Below are positions 48,001-60,397 of a DNA stretch of 64,000 nucleotides, one piece after another (the stretch's first letter is position 1; each line of letters opens with the position of its first letter). The stretch comes from Spirodela intermedia (Eukaryota > Streptophyta > Magnoliopsida > Alismatales > Araceae): contig LR746264.1 in the NCBI GenBank assembly GCA_902729315.2, positions 7,843,878 to 7,907,877 on the forward strand, written 5' to 3'. The notes under the pieces were generated by a model. That model did not search any database. It saw only the letters and a program-made list of their open reading frames with translations, and was not told the DNA's origin. The position numbers and the translations under genes are program-made.

Positions 48001-50873
48001 ATCTGCATTAAGTGGTAGGCCCACCCAGTCTAACCTGGGTTATGCTAGAATCTGCAAAGAGCGGCACCTTAAGATGTTCAGACAAATCGGAATCTGAAAG
48101 AACAGTGGGCACCAGAGGAGATCGCTCTGAAAAGCATATAAAGAGATATCTGCAGTAGATTCCTCTCCGTATGTTTTACCATGTGACAATAGTCTATCAT
48201 CACTTCAAAGCTCTGAACGTCAAAATCTGTAGTAGATTGCTCTCTGTATGTAAGTAATTCAGAGCAACCTTCGCATTTTTTCAGTTTAATTCAGGGATTT
48301 TGATATATTTTCTCTTTAAGATTTAGTCAGAGTGTGCTCAACTTCTAAGAGGAATATGAAAGCATCGAAAAATTATGCACGCAATTGAAAATTTTCCTTT
48401 ATTTTGTTAATTAAAAATAAAAGATACGTCAGTTTCAGGAAAACAATAACACAGATTGTGAAGCAAAACAATTCTAGTCAATTCTTTGCCTATCTTGAAG
48501 CCTCAACCATAAAAAATTGCCAACTGGAGCTTGCTCGTCACCATTGGAATCAAGAGAAACTAGTTTAAGAGCTGACAAATTTAATATCCTTAAATTCATC
48601 CAAAGCATCATAACAAGTTAAAAAGACGAGGTAGAAAGGTGCATTTCAAACATGAGTGAGTACATGTTCTGATTAAGCAGATGAAGCAGGACTTTCGCTT
48701 TCTTATCTGCTGTCAGCTTCTCTGCAACCTCGATTGCCATCAATGTGTTCCCTTTACAGAGCTGTTGACGATATTCATGCCTCTTGTCATTTATTTTTCC
48801 GTTAGCATGATGGTCTTCGTTTACCAGATAAACATTACAGCTGTGGGCCTTCTCTAAATATGTCAACTGTAGGCCCAAATCCTCCAGAGTGCAATCAACT
48901 AATTTTGTGATAACAGTACAGAAAAAAAATGCCAATGCCTTCCCTAGATCTATGTTTGGGACCTCATAAAAATATATAAACTGAAGAGTACTGATAACGG
49001 ATTTAGCTATCCTGCAAAAGACAAATTCAAACTAGTTTCAATTAGTCAGACATGGCGTTCTCTCTTCTTCAATGTACAGCAAGCGTTAGCATATAAGTTT
49101 ATCTTAAGGACAGAAATTCAGAAATTCAAGAAAAAAGACAGACGTAAATAGTTATGCAAGGCTAGGGACAAAAAAGGAACTAACATCTTTTTGTATACTC
49201 GGTTAGTAAGAATGTAAATGTACGTCAGAAAAATCAAAAAATAAAATGTACTGATAGGAAGACTTAACTTCAGAAAATTTCTGGATTAAATATGAAAAAC
49301 TTAAAAATGAACACAGTTTACAGTTTTTGGACAGTTTCGAATATCAAAGCATTAAACTCATAGCTAGTCCCCATTTCTTCCGTTTCCTGGAATATCTGCT
49401 CTCTATGAGTGTGATCTCTCCAGGACAGTGGATCAAACTGCTCATTAACTCTACACTATTATGGACCAGCTACTCTAGGATCTTGATGACATTCTCGAAA
49501 AAAATAAACAATAAAAAATATGGTAAATGCTTGCATATCTAATTTTCACAGAAACGATTGCAATGTATGATATACTACTATAATTGATAATGTGTCATAG
49601 ACAATTAAAACAAAAAATGATCCGATAAACGCCAAGGACTATATGTTTCTCTATGTAATGTTAGTTTGTTTTGGTCATTAAAGAAACAACTTCAGTGTTA
49701 CAAATTGAATATTTCAATTTTCAACATTAATTTTCGCCATTAAAGGATCAAAAAAAATTAACGCAATGGAGGACGAAGGACTGCCATATAGGCAACACAT
49801 ATAACACGGTTATCTTTCTCAGATGATATGTATGGTTTATGTACAAAAATTCAGCCAGATGTCAATGCCGCTTAGCTTCTTTTACTGAAAAAAGAAGCGT
49901 GCTTACTTTTCTCTCTGGGTGGTAAACTCTCTTGCAGAAAATGAAACACCATATTGGCTAATAAGTTCAAGGTAGAGTCTATAGGCCTCTGGTTGATTCT
50001 GACGGTTTGGAATCACCCTGGATAATATAAGAAAATATTAGAGTTAGAACCAAGCACACAGTCAAACTGCAGACAGCATTCAAATGGAAAATTCAAGCAA
50101 CGCAATCTAGAGAATAGTTATAAGTACTTGAAAAAAAATGGCACTGGTACATTTATCATGGGACAAAATTTAACAACATCAACCAGAATAAATTGAATCA
50201 CTCAACAAACCTGGTGATCATGAACCATACTTTTTTTTGGCTTTCACATATAATCAGGCAGTGTGACAAAATCTATCTGAAATGTCGGTGTTCTATCACC
50301 TAAAGAATCAGCTTAAACTTTAACGTATGACAGCACTGACATAACAAATTGATGCCTATAATCTTTCAAATTTTCCTATTTATGTAAACGGCAACTATCA
50401 GGGGATAAAAAGTAGACGCTAGACAGGAAACGGATCATATTGTTTCCATGTATCTTCGTCTGCATATCACAAACTGCCGCACACGGGCCATCTCATTGTT
50501 ATATATTTAACAGTCTTAAAATGAAAAAAGAAAGTGAAATGAAGAGTCGTCGAAGATGTAACACCAGCCAGAAGCACGAGAATTACGTGGCTAAGAGCCA
50601 GTACCTTGACGTGAGGAGCGCAAGGGTGTGAAGAGGGGAGAGAAGACCGGAGGCGATGGCCTGATCCAGGAACTTCCACAGAGAAGGGGTGTTGTTGGCG
50701 AAACAGAGACTTCCAACTATGACGTCCCCAAGCTCTAGGCTCGGGAGCTCGAGGCCCCTCTCCTGCACGCATCTTCCCACCTCCAACGCCCAAACTAGCG
50801 GCGGATCCCCCCTCTCTTCCGACGCCTTGACGACCTCAAGGACCCTTCTCTCCAACCCCACCACCCCATCCAT
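39010..50873 (-). CDS. MED33: Mediator of RNA polymerase II transcription subunit 33 (MED33A/B, REF4-like)
   Basis: Twelve minus-strand exons give 1321 aa: 50873-50605, 50017-49907, 49011-48664, 45668-45352, 45200-45109, 44991-44613, 43502-43292, 43185-43071, 41764-41603, 41318-40649, 40512-40306, 40094-39010. All introns are GT-AG and the phases close. The family is usually about 1,275-1,310 aa, so this copy is full length. Recognised blocks are the N-terminal VLEVVKASEERGDPPL, SIEGPVPHLDARLC, ILCGASLSRGWNIQ, LVPLCEVFGS, RWGTVRTEVTLDYLLL, WKPVEMNGIDWPSPVANL and the C-terminal WAQKVRRWHDFI. MED33 is the plant counterpart of Mediator tail subunit MED5; in Arabidopsis it restrains phenylpropanoid and lignin gene expression. 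The start is the ATG at 50873; the frame upstream is open but has no closer ATG. The last exon is strongly GC-rich, unlike the middle exons. Intron 3 is 3.0 kb. Confidence 0.95.
46384..46473 (+). repeat. Short direct repeat in MED33 intron 3
   Basis: AATACGGAGTAACCCATTT occurs at 46384 and 46455, each beside CCTAATAATA. A second pair, GATCATACGTCTCTGTTTTT, lies at 45867 and 45907 in the same intron. Both look like local duplications or remnants of a small transposon. Confidence 0.6.
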
Positions 50874-53800
50874 TCCCCTAGACCTCAACTCCGATTCCAC
50901 CGCCGCAGGGGCACCGCCCCCTCATGCCCCCTCTCCCACGTCTCCCCCCGCCCTCGTTCTCGCGTTTCAATTCCCTCCGGCGCCGGCCGTCAGCTGGGCG
51001 CCGGGAACAGCCTAGAAGACATTGACAACCGCCGAATCAGGGAGCTATGGCCCGGGGTTGACTCCTGCGCGTCGCCCGCCGCAGGAACCACAACCCTCAA
51101 ACCTCCCCCTTTCTTATCACTTCCCGGCGAGGGAGGCGAACAGCAGTTGACCATGTGATCTGCGAGTATAATGAAGATCACCATCTCGACTTCAAATCAC
51201 CCGCTTGAAGAATCGTACACATCGACTCACGAAGACTCTGGAACGTTCCAGTTTGACGACAGAGCCTAGACTGAGGAGAGAGGGTCGAGTCCTCTCTCAG
51301 TCGCATCTTCCCGGTGCATTCCAATGTGTAACACAGTAGCAGTCTACGTTCAACAGGCGATTTCTAGTCAACAATCCCAACAGCTTTCGTCGACGTCAGA
51401 GTGAGTGTTCTTTTTTTGGGCTGGATCGGTCAAAGTTCATCAAGCCGAGTCTCTTAGGCCTACTCGAGGTCAAACTTCTCAAATTCATACCATCCCCATG
51501 TGAAGTGCCATAGTCCACCCACACTCACAAAGGCGCATGTTAACTCCTGTGAGGAACAAAAGGCATGTAGGGGCAGCCAAAAGGATATAAGCACACATGA
51601 TGGCATGGAAAGAACAAGATTGATGCATGCAATTATGATGGCATGATAAGGGTACCATATGAGATCTCGAAAAATCAGAAGAAGATCTCAACCATTATCT
51701 CTCAAATATGAATGAGGTGCTTGAAGATTGTGCAGGACATGCATGGTGGAATATGTAAAGCTTGTAGGGGTGCACGATGTGTACTAGGAATTGGACAACA
51801 TCTAGTGACATGGCTGAGATTATGGGTTGTGTAGGCCATGATCATAGGGATGATGCTTATGTAATGCGATGGCTTAGTTCGCTAAGCTATATTTATGATT
51901 GTCAATGATGATTATTATGGATACTTTTGCAAGGATGAGAAATGTAAAGGAGATCATGAATTTGACATGAGATACTCGCCAATACTTCAAAGATATGTAC
52001 ACACTCAAGGTATAGAAAATTACACATTAATCATGTATACAACAACATAGATATATATAAAAGAACAAATGGTGTCCAAGTTTTGATGAAAAAAAAATGA
52101 AAGAATGGTTTTTTCCCCTCAAATGACATACTTGTTCAAGAAGCTTCAACACTGCCATTTAAGGACTATAAGTGACTATGTGTGCACTAGTGTGATACAA
52201 CACTTGGTATAGAAGAGTATGTTTGTAGAAGACAAGCTCTTAAACTTCATGATAAGACTATAAATGAGCATAAGTAGAGATGACATTATATGTCAAAAGA
52301 TATTGAATCAATCATGGTAGTAATTATAGTGTTTATTAACAACAAGACTTCTAGTTGAAACAAAAGGATGAAACTTGAGTATATGATGTGAACAAGAGTG
52401 TAGATGACATTAGAAAATAGATATTTCTATTGATAAATGTTTCAATCAATATATATATTTATCACAACAAAAAAATGACATAACTCAATTTGATATAATT
52501 GTTAATATCTTATTAGTAATGATTAGAGGTTGGAAATGACAATGAGTTGAGTGATTAATGGTCAAACCACACCAACCATGATTGATAAGGAGATACCTAC
52601 ACCTTTTTCTTTAATAAAAAGTTATTTTAGTTGAGCTTGACAATGACATTAGAAGAGAGCCCACACTAAGTTATCTAAGTCAACAACACTTACCTTAAAA
52701 ATCAATTGTGAATGTGAGGTGCATATATAAATCAATAAATGAGACAAGGAGGTAAACCTTATGGTCATCTCCATAAGTTACTTAAATGTCATTGTAGTTA
52801 TATAATTTATAATTAAGGCACAGTCAAAATCATGTCATACTAGCATATGCTATTTCAAGCATGACACAAAAAAGGTAGAAAAAGTGTTGAAGGCCCTAAA
52901 TATCTTCCCCAAATTATGAGATTCAAATTAAAAAAAATTATATGAGATTTTATACAAGCCTATGTGATCTACATTATTATGGATTGATTCTTGAAGTTTA
53001 TAATCTATACATTATCAATGAAGAAAGATAACAAAGGAGAAGATTTGGTGAGCCTCTTCATAGTCAATGTTGTTTGACAGAGTCTTGCGACTTTGCATTA
53101 CAAGCAACCAAATCTCATGATTGTTGGCCTTGTTTTAATCTAATAAGGACAAAAATCAAACTCTCAAAGAATTTATACCAATCAACCTAAATAAATAGAG
53201 CTCATCAATGATAGGTTTAAGGAAGACCACCCCCCCCCCCCATATGCCTAATGATTCTCTCTCTATTTGGTGTTCCAGATATTATTCTTAAAATAAAACA
53301 CAACAAAAAAGTTTAGCACATAATTAACTATAATGTAAATTGTCATAGTGCACATATAACATGGTAATATACTAGAGGTTAACTAAGCTAATAAGAGGAT
53401 AATAAAGATATTTAGTACATGTTGACTTTTTTATGGCCATAAGAGGAAGTAAGGAACTAAATTCATATTTTTTAATTCCTAATCAAATTTTGATTATAGT
53501 ATCATATTGCATAGTGGGGGTGCATTTACTTCTCAACAAACGAAATAAGACATGATAAGTCTTTTATTTTTGACATACCTTGGTTAGTTGTCCATGTTTA
53601 TAGTGTCCCATGTTTTGAGACAAGGGTGAAGATTATTCTGCTCTAGTGGCATAGACATACAAAGAGGGCAGTACAACAATAGAGCTTTCCTCCACAAGGG
53701 AAGTTTGAAAAGGAGGGTACTTCAAATACATCTTTCTGTCTTGTCAATGGAGCAGGGCCAAGATGCTATTAGGAATGACCAAAGATAAGGTGAGCTCCTC

Positions 53801-54061
53801 AAAAATGAGTCTCACAACATTGGTAAGATGCTCACATATTTTCACCTTCTATCACCCTTGATTTTTGTCTTATCTATCCCCTTTAACCTAATGACACATG
53901 TAAAAAACTAAGGATATATATTTATCAAAATGTATATGAGTGGGGAGAGTTTTCCCAATTGAAGCATCCCTTTCATTTATATCAAAGTCCCATGCAACAA
54001 GAATTTTTCCTTGCGTCTATTTGCATGACCTCAGATCCTCTTTACAATGTTACATAATTTG

Positions 54062-54186
54062 GCATTGAGATCTAGCTTCGATTCTTAATGCATGTATCTC
54101 TCCTACAATGTTGAACTTTGTCAATATAAGCCTCACTATTGCTAATGTTGAGCATTGAGATCTAGCTAGTATTCTTAATGCATTCA
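54062..54186 (+). repeat. 90-bp-spaced direct repeat
   Basis: GCATTGAGATCTAGCT followed by ATTCTTAATGCAT occurs at 54062 and again at 54152, with only a few mismatches between the copies. Confidence 0.75.
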
Positions 54187-55503
54187 TCACTACTCACACA
54201 TCAATTAATGTTGAGTAGTAACCTCACATAACGTCACATGTCGACCTTATCACACTTTTTTCATGTGTTTTATCTCATTTTTTCATCAAAGTCTTAGAAG
54301 TAACCATGGATAAACAATTTGAACTATCTAAGATCAGTCCATGTCCCTCTCTTATACTGATTGATTGACCAAGCATCCTTTCCACATCGCTAAAAAGTAG
54401 ATCTAATGATGATGCTTTAGTGTTGACTTTTCAAGCCCTTCTCATTTTGATGCTTCTAGAATATATAAGATGTGGGAAATGACAATTTTTACACAATCAA
54501 ATTATGTCATTTAATGCCTCTTATTAAAATATCATGTGAGTTAGTAATTACTAGTTAAAAAAATATAATTTAATTGTTTTGAGAAAAAGAGTTAACTTCA
54601 ATGTCAACACACCTAAATAAAAGAGAGTTTTATGATAATTAAGCCACTAAGATGTGAAAACTAGAGAAAATAGTAAAGTATTAGAATATTCATGAAGTTG
54701 TCTCATGAGAGCTCGTAACTTATTATCACAACTTACCTTGTTTGATGATTAGACAATCAATCATTGTTGACTAAACAACATTACATAGTCAAGTACAGTA
54801 TGTCATATGATAGTGACAAATGATTATAGTAGAATACATTACACACAACTTTCTCAAGATAAATCAAAAAATTACAACATATTGATCTTCAACATAGTCA
54901 CCTCTCTATCAAAATGGTGTTAGGAGAAGACTTTTAATTTATCACTTACTAAACACATAAATACAATTCCATCTAACTAACACATGATATTACTACCTAC
55001 ATGTTTTGCCTATTCTTCACTTGGACGAGGGAAAAGAAGTTGGTGAATCTTTCAATTTCGTATGAAAACCCTTGTTTTGTCATTCCTCATAACATGAATG
55101 ATAAACAAATAAAATGTAATATATCATGTGAAATATTTTAATTTCAAATAATTATTTTTGAAAAAAATGATTATTGATGAAATAGGTACATCACAAAATA
55201 TAAAATTGTAATTACATGGTTTCTTTCAACACAACATTTAATAGTTTTTTCATTGCCATTTTATTCTCATCTCAATTGATGACATTATTTAGACTTAATG
55301 AAAGGTATTCTATCATGATTTAAGAAATGCTTGAGCGTCTTCTTTGTACATATATATTATGAAACTTGACTTTAACTCAAAGATCAATATATCCACACTC
55401 TTACCCCCCACTTTGGCTCATTGGCTATTAAAATATTTCACCCCACACTCTTGGGTGTTTTTCCTATTGTTAAGAGATACTTTAAGACAGGCTCGATATC
55501 CTT

Positions 55504-55598
55504 CATACAATTTCACTATCATATCATACATTCTATTAGATGAATTCTGATCAATTATCCCTATCATACAATTTCTGATCATATCATACATTCTTGTA
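55504..55598 (+). repeat. 61-bp-spaced direct repeat
   Basis: CATACAATTTC followed by ATCATATCATACATTCT occurs at 55504 and 55565 with small differences. Confidence 0.75.
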
Positions 55599-57374
55599 CC
55601 AACATGATTCATAAATGTTTCATCAAATTTTTAACATAGCATAATACATTCTCAAAAGACCATTCTGGATTTCATTATAAAAAGAAATATATCCATAACT
55701 ATTTAATTCAATCAAAACATCAATAATATTGGTCATCACAATGCATATATGAAAATAAATAAATCATAACTTATAAAAATAACATCTTATGAATCGTCTA
55801 ATGTAAATATAAAATCAGTACATATATAGAAAGTATATGATAAATATTATTTAATTATGTGAAAAGAGCCAATGGCTTGATAAAGTAAATGAAAATTTCT
55901 AGTCTTTAGTATCAACTCCTTGACACATTTGACTATTATTTGGCATGTGGTTCTCATCATCATTGGGCATAGTTAGGGACAAAGGCTATGTTAAGACTAC
56001 AATTACTATCATCACTCTTTGCAATAAGGCTAAACATAGCCAACTCTTGAATGATCTACTCAAATTGGTCTAGAAAAAAAAACATGTGCTTGCCTTGATA
56101 GGGCCCAATGCCATGCCTTGTCTATGCCCTAGCCTCCATTCCTATTCTTCAAACAACTTATTCAGCTCTTGTGTCCTTCCTAAATTACACAAAAATGGTA
56201 TTTTAACAATATCTCCTTTGCCCTTGTCTATAGCATGAAAGCAATAGGCTAGGGCATGTCAACCTCAATGAGAAGTGTAGAGAAACATGAGAGGGAAGAG
56301 GTGGTGGAGAGAGAGAGAGGAGAGATAACCACGTTCATTTCTCCTACTTGATAATTTGGTAAAATTAAGATTATAAGATAAAAAAACTTGGTAGTTACAT
56401 CTCACATTATAGAAGTAGAAACAATACTAATAATGAAGCATTGCACTAGACATTGAAATGATTGTGATTGACTAGACATCATTTTCTAATTTTTCCACAC
56501 AGAAAAAGTATGGAAAATAATTTCCATAAAATATCAACCATGATATTTTATCATAAACTTGCTGAAGTGAAATTCACATCTTCAAATCAATATCAACTAT
56601 AAATTAGTAATCACATCAAAGTCTCCAAACTTCATCTTAAAGGATAGCTTCATGCTTAAGTTATATATTTATCTAGTGTTGTCAGATTTAATGTATAAGT
56701 TTCATGTTATAAAGGTTTCATATTAATGGTGAGATACCACTAGATGAGAAATTGAGTGTACTTAAAGCGAGCTAATGCCTTGGTGTTCAATTGATTATGG
56801 TAATTTGTAGGTTTGTGAAACCTAGGGGTAAATGCCTTAAAAAGGCAATAGTAGACCATCAGCTGCTCATGAACCTCTACATCAGACTCGTGGTCAGAAA
56901 CCAGCATCGCAATCCTCAGACGAGGCTAGAACCATGGGAATTCACCGTTATTTTTTTACGAATCATATCATTGACCTAGTGTCGAAACTAATGTCGTAAA
57001 GGATAAGCGGTCGAGAGTAAAACTTGGAGTTATGTAACCGGCTTTTAGAAATTGAGGGAGAGAGAGAGAGACTTGATTATGTCTTAGTTTTTCCGTGTTT
57101 GAACCAAACGAAGCGTGTGGTGTTAATTAGATAGCGTTAATTTGCCCGCTGCTGTAATTGGAACCCATACGAGGGGTTTCAGAGTGGCAAGTTTCTATCG
57201 ATGTCATGAACACGTTCTGCTATCTCCGCAGAGTCGTAGTCATATCCCAACACATCCTCTTGACAGCACATTTCTGCTCTTGAATCGTAGATTATCGTTG
57301 ATTTTACGCCGTGCGAAAAAGGAAACCGGCACTTATAATCTTCTACAGCAAGTTATACACAAGGAACGTTTTCA

Positions 57375-57941
57375 TCAGGAACTCCTGGCGGAGATGTTAT
57401 GCATCATGTGTTTGAACTCGTGAAAATCAACGCGGCCGTCGCGGTTCGTGTCGACTGAACAGATCATCTCGTGGACGCGCGCGATGTTGTTTCCATCCGG
57501 TAATCCGAGCTTGCCCAGCACCGACTGCAGCTCCTTGGCAGATATGAACCCGTCGCCGTCCTCGTCGAACACCCGGAACGCCTCTGTAAGGTCCGACTCC
57601 TCCGCCGATGGGTCTACTACTTCCTCGTCCCCGAGCCCTCCGAATGCGAAGGCCCCCAGGGAGCCGTCGAAGCACTTGAAATCATCGAACTGGAGGCTGT
57701 TATGGCCGGGCTTGACGAAGGCCTGCATCGTTGTCTTGAGCTCTTCAGCTTCTGCCTCCATGCCAAGCCTGCAGAGGACCTGTCCCAGCTCGGCGGTCGT
57801 TATCTTCCCGTCCCCGTCGCAGTCGAAAAGGTCGAAGACGCGGCGGAGCCGGAGAGAGTTGATGCTGGAGCTTCGAAGCTGGAAGGACTGAGATGGTCGA
57901 TCCAGCGCCGGCTGGCTACTCTCCTCCTCGGTCCCTCCCAT
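57375..57941 (-). CDS. Calmodulin-like EF-hand protein, CML42/43-like
   Basis: A single intronless frame of 188 aa. The start is the ATG at 57941; codons upstream are open but without a closer ATG. After a Ser-rich N-terminus (SFQLRSSSINSLRLRRVF) come EF-hand 1 with loop DCDGDGKITTAE, a degenerate second hand (KPGHNSLQFDDF, lacking the acidic ligands), EF-hand 3 DEDGDGFISAKE and EF-hand 4 DTNRDGRVDFHE. Three calcium sites are therefore expected. The order, the lost second hand and the FKVFDENGDGFISA-like block match Arabidopsis CML42, a calcium sensor in trichome branching and herbivore responses. It is probably cytosolic or nuclear. A palindromic CCCACGTGGG G-box lies about 320 bases upstream of the start (58260-58269). 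The gene is GC-rich compared with its AT-rich left flank. Confidence 0.93.
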   Translation of the reverse strand: MGGTEEESSQPALDRPSQSFQLRSSSINSLRLRRVFDLFDCDGDGKITTAELGQVLCRLGMEAEAEELKTTMQAFVKPGHNSLQFDDFKCFDGSLGAFAFGGLGDEEVVDPSAEESDLTEAFRVFDEDGDGFISAKELQSVLGKLGLPDGNNIARVHEMICSVDTNRDGRVDFHEFKHMMHNISARSS

Positions 57942-59181
57942 CGTCTCGATCGGCAAACTAACCAACGATAGGAGATGGAGATGCTAAGGATTGGGAGAGA
58001 GCTGCAGATGGGTGGACGTGATCGAATAACGGATCTGGAGAGTTGCGTGGAGAAAACCAGAGGAACGGCGATACTAATACCACCCGAAAGCGTGGCCTTG
58101 ACCGGCAGTTGGGTCTAAACGGACGACCAACGCCGTATGACAAGACGCGCCTGGATTACGAAAATCCACGCGCCCTCCCCGCGACCCGGTCTAGGGCTCA
58201 GGCGTTCAGGCTTGACACTCATTAGGTTTCCCCGTGGAGATCAGATGTCAATGTTCAATGCCCACGTGGGCGTTGCGGTGGTTCGCTGACATTGGAACTG
58301 TTCAATGACTTTTTCTTCTTCTTCAGTCGGTGGTAGTTTCTAGAGTGGTTGACTATCGGAGCGGAAGTTGTCTCGTCCAACGGTCTCAACGCTCTAAAAC
58401 TCTGGATTTGCTATCCATACGTTATTTATTTGAAATAGAATTTCGTGTAGCCTTGTTCTATGATGAATCTTTAAAGTCTTATTAATGTTACATAAAAAAA
58501 AATAAAAATTCCAACACCTTCTTCCTTGATTCACACAAACAGACATATTTCTATGAATCATTTTCAATTGTTTTTCAATCCTAGTCATAAGCTGGAGCAT
58601 ACCAAAGGTTGCAAGATTTGCTGATATTATTCCCAAAACGTCGTCATATCAAACCATGTGATTCGCTTGAACCAGAACAAACTCGAGGTTTATTTTTATA
58701 TTTAACTATACAAATATGTGACAAATTAATAGGGTTACGGACTTTTATGCAAGCGTGTGTTCATTTTTATTTTGAATATTCTTGATAATTCCAGTACATC
58801 GACTCACCTTCTAGACGTTGTCACACGTGTTACATTATTAAATCAATTGGTAATGAATGTAGCGGGGCCATCCATCTAATCTAGCGGTTTTTTAAAGCAC
58901 TCTTCATGGTAAGACTCGATTTTAGAGGGGTAATGACTTTGGTAGCCATGCCTACGCATGAAAGTTGTGTTTTCTTCGATGGTAAAGTAGATACGATCGT
59001 CCGCAAAGTTGTTTGCTCATAGATATATCCGCCCATCCAGGAGGGTGAGATGCTCGTGGGGAAGGAAGACCAAGTCACGGAGAACAACGGAACGAGGTTG
59101 GTTGATGGAATGTACACAGTTTATAACTATGATCTGGCACATTGCGGAGAGATGTTTTCATCTGTTCACGTGTGTGTATGT

Positions 59182-59218
<37 letters not shown>

Positions 59219-59873
59219 TCTGGAAAGATGATTGATCTTACGATACGGGATCCTCTCGCTCCTTACTTTCTCTGTATTTCTCTCTTCGATACATTCATGT
59301 AAGTAGTTAAGTAGTTAATTGGAAAGATGATTGGTCGAACGATACGGGGTCCTCTCGCTCTACATACTTTCGCTTTATTTCTCTCCGATACATTCACATA
59401 ACAGTCGATTCATCTCTCTCTGTGTGTGGAAATGGCGGGCGATTTGTAGGTAGATGCTCCGTGCGACATAGGTTTCGTCTTTTGAGATTCCGTCGGCACT
59501 GATCGGAGTTCGGGTCTAAAACGGCGGTGAAAGTTGAGAAGATTCGCAGCAAAGCCACTGTATGGGCACTGCTTTCTGATCTCTCCATCCGATCTTCCTC
59601 AAACTCTGAGGAGAGAACCGGGGAGAGGACCCAGAGGAGGGGGAGGGAGAGGGGGGAAATAGACTCCTCAATTTCCTCATCTTTCCTCCTCGCCTTCCAT
59701 GTACCCCGTATCGAGCAAGATACGTATTCTGACTCTATGAAAACCTAGGGCAGGAGTAATCTAGTCTTATCCGAGGGCTTCCTCTCCCCTCGTCGCTAGG
59801 ATGCATATCTGGGCACTGTGAGAGAATAGAAGGGTTGGAAGGATGAGGGGTTCTGTAGTCGTCACCCGGGGGG

Positions 59874-59920
<47 letters not shown>

Positions 59921-60397
59921 CTCGCTGGCGATTCGTCCAGGTCATCTAAGCGCGAAGTCAAAGGCTTGTCAGGCTCAGCTGACGTGGGTTGAAACCGCCG
60001 TTCGGAAATCAGCTCCCGAGGGCCTTCCCGCGGCGTGGACGGGTAGAAGAGGGGGCGGCATGTAAGTCGCGTTTATCGAGACGTCTGTTAATCTGGTTAC
60101 CTGAAAAGGCAATGAGATATCCAAGGGTCAACTAATCGAGCGGCGATCGGGGCCGTCCAAACGACGGAGGCCTGACTTGTGAACGGATATGAAGTCTGTC
60201 TCTCGAGCTGGTCGTTGATGTACGCATCGAGGAGGCGAGTGCACCAGGGGCCATGACGTTGCCCCCCTGTCATCCTTCACGAGTTCTCAAGCAACGGTCG
60301 CATCCTCTTCATCTTCTCCAGGATCGCCCACTCTCGAAGATGCCCTCCCCTTGACACGTCCGCCGTCTTCTTCCTCCGCTCGTTTGCTTCCAGTGCG
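57942..60397. other. Divergent spacer between CML and MAKR genes
   Basis: The flanking genes diverge, so this should hold both promoters. It contains GA tracts at about 59186-59216 and 59877-59913, and a direct repeat at 59.2-59.4 kb. The MAKR-proximal 400 bases are GC-rich. No coding sequence is supported. Confidence 0.5.
59221..59400 (+). repeat. Direct repeat of about 80 bp, 99-bp period
   Basis: The block TGGAAAGATGATTG...CGATACGGG.TCCTCTCGCTC...TTTCTCTC.TCGATACATTCA begins at 59221 and again at 59320. The copies differ by scattered substitutions and small indels; the second starts just after a short GTAGTTAA duplication. Confidence 0.8.

Larger units (their letters stand above)
50874..57374. 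other. AT-rich gene-free spacer
   Basis: The first ~300 bases are C-rich and hold the MED33 leader/promoter. From about 51.4 to 57.1 kb the sequence is AT-rich and contains almost no frame over 60 codons. It includes a poly-C run at about 53229-53241, local direct repeats near 54.1 and 55.5 kb, and GA tracts near 56308-56320 and 57057-57071. No transposase, reverse transcriptase or gene could be recognised. It probably consists of old, mutated repeats. Confidence 0.55.
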
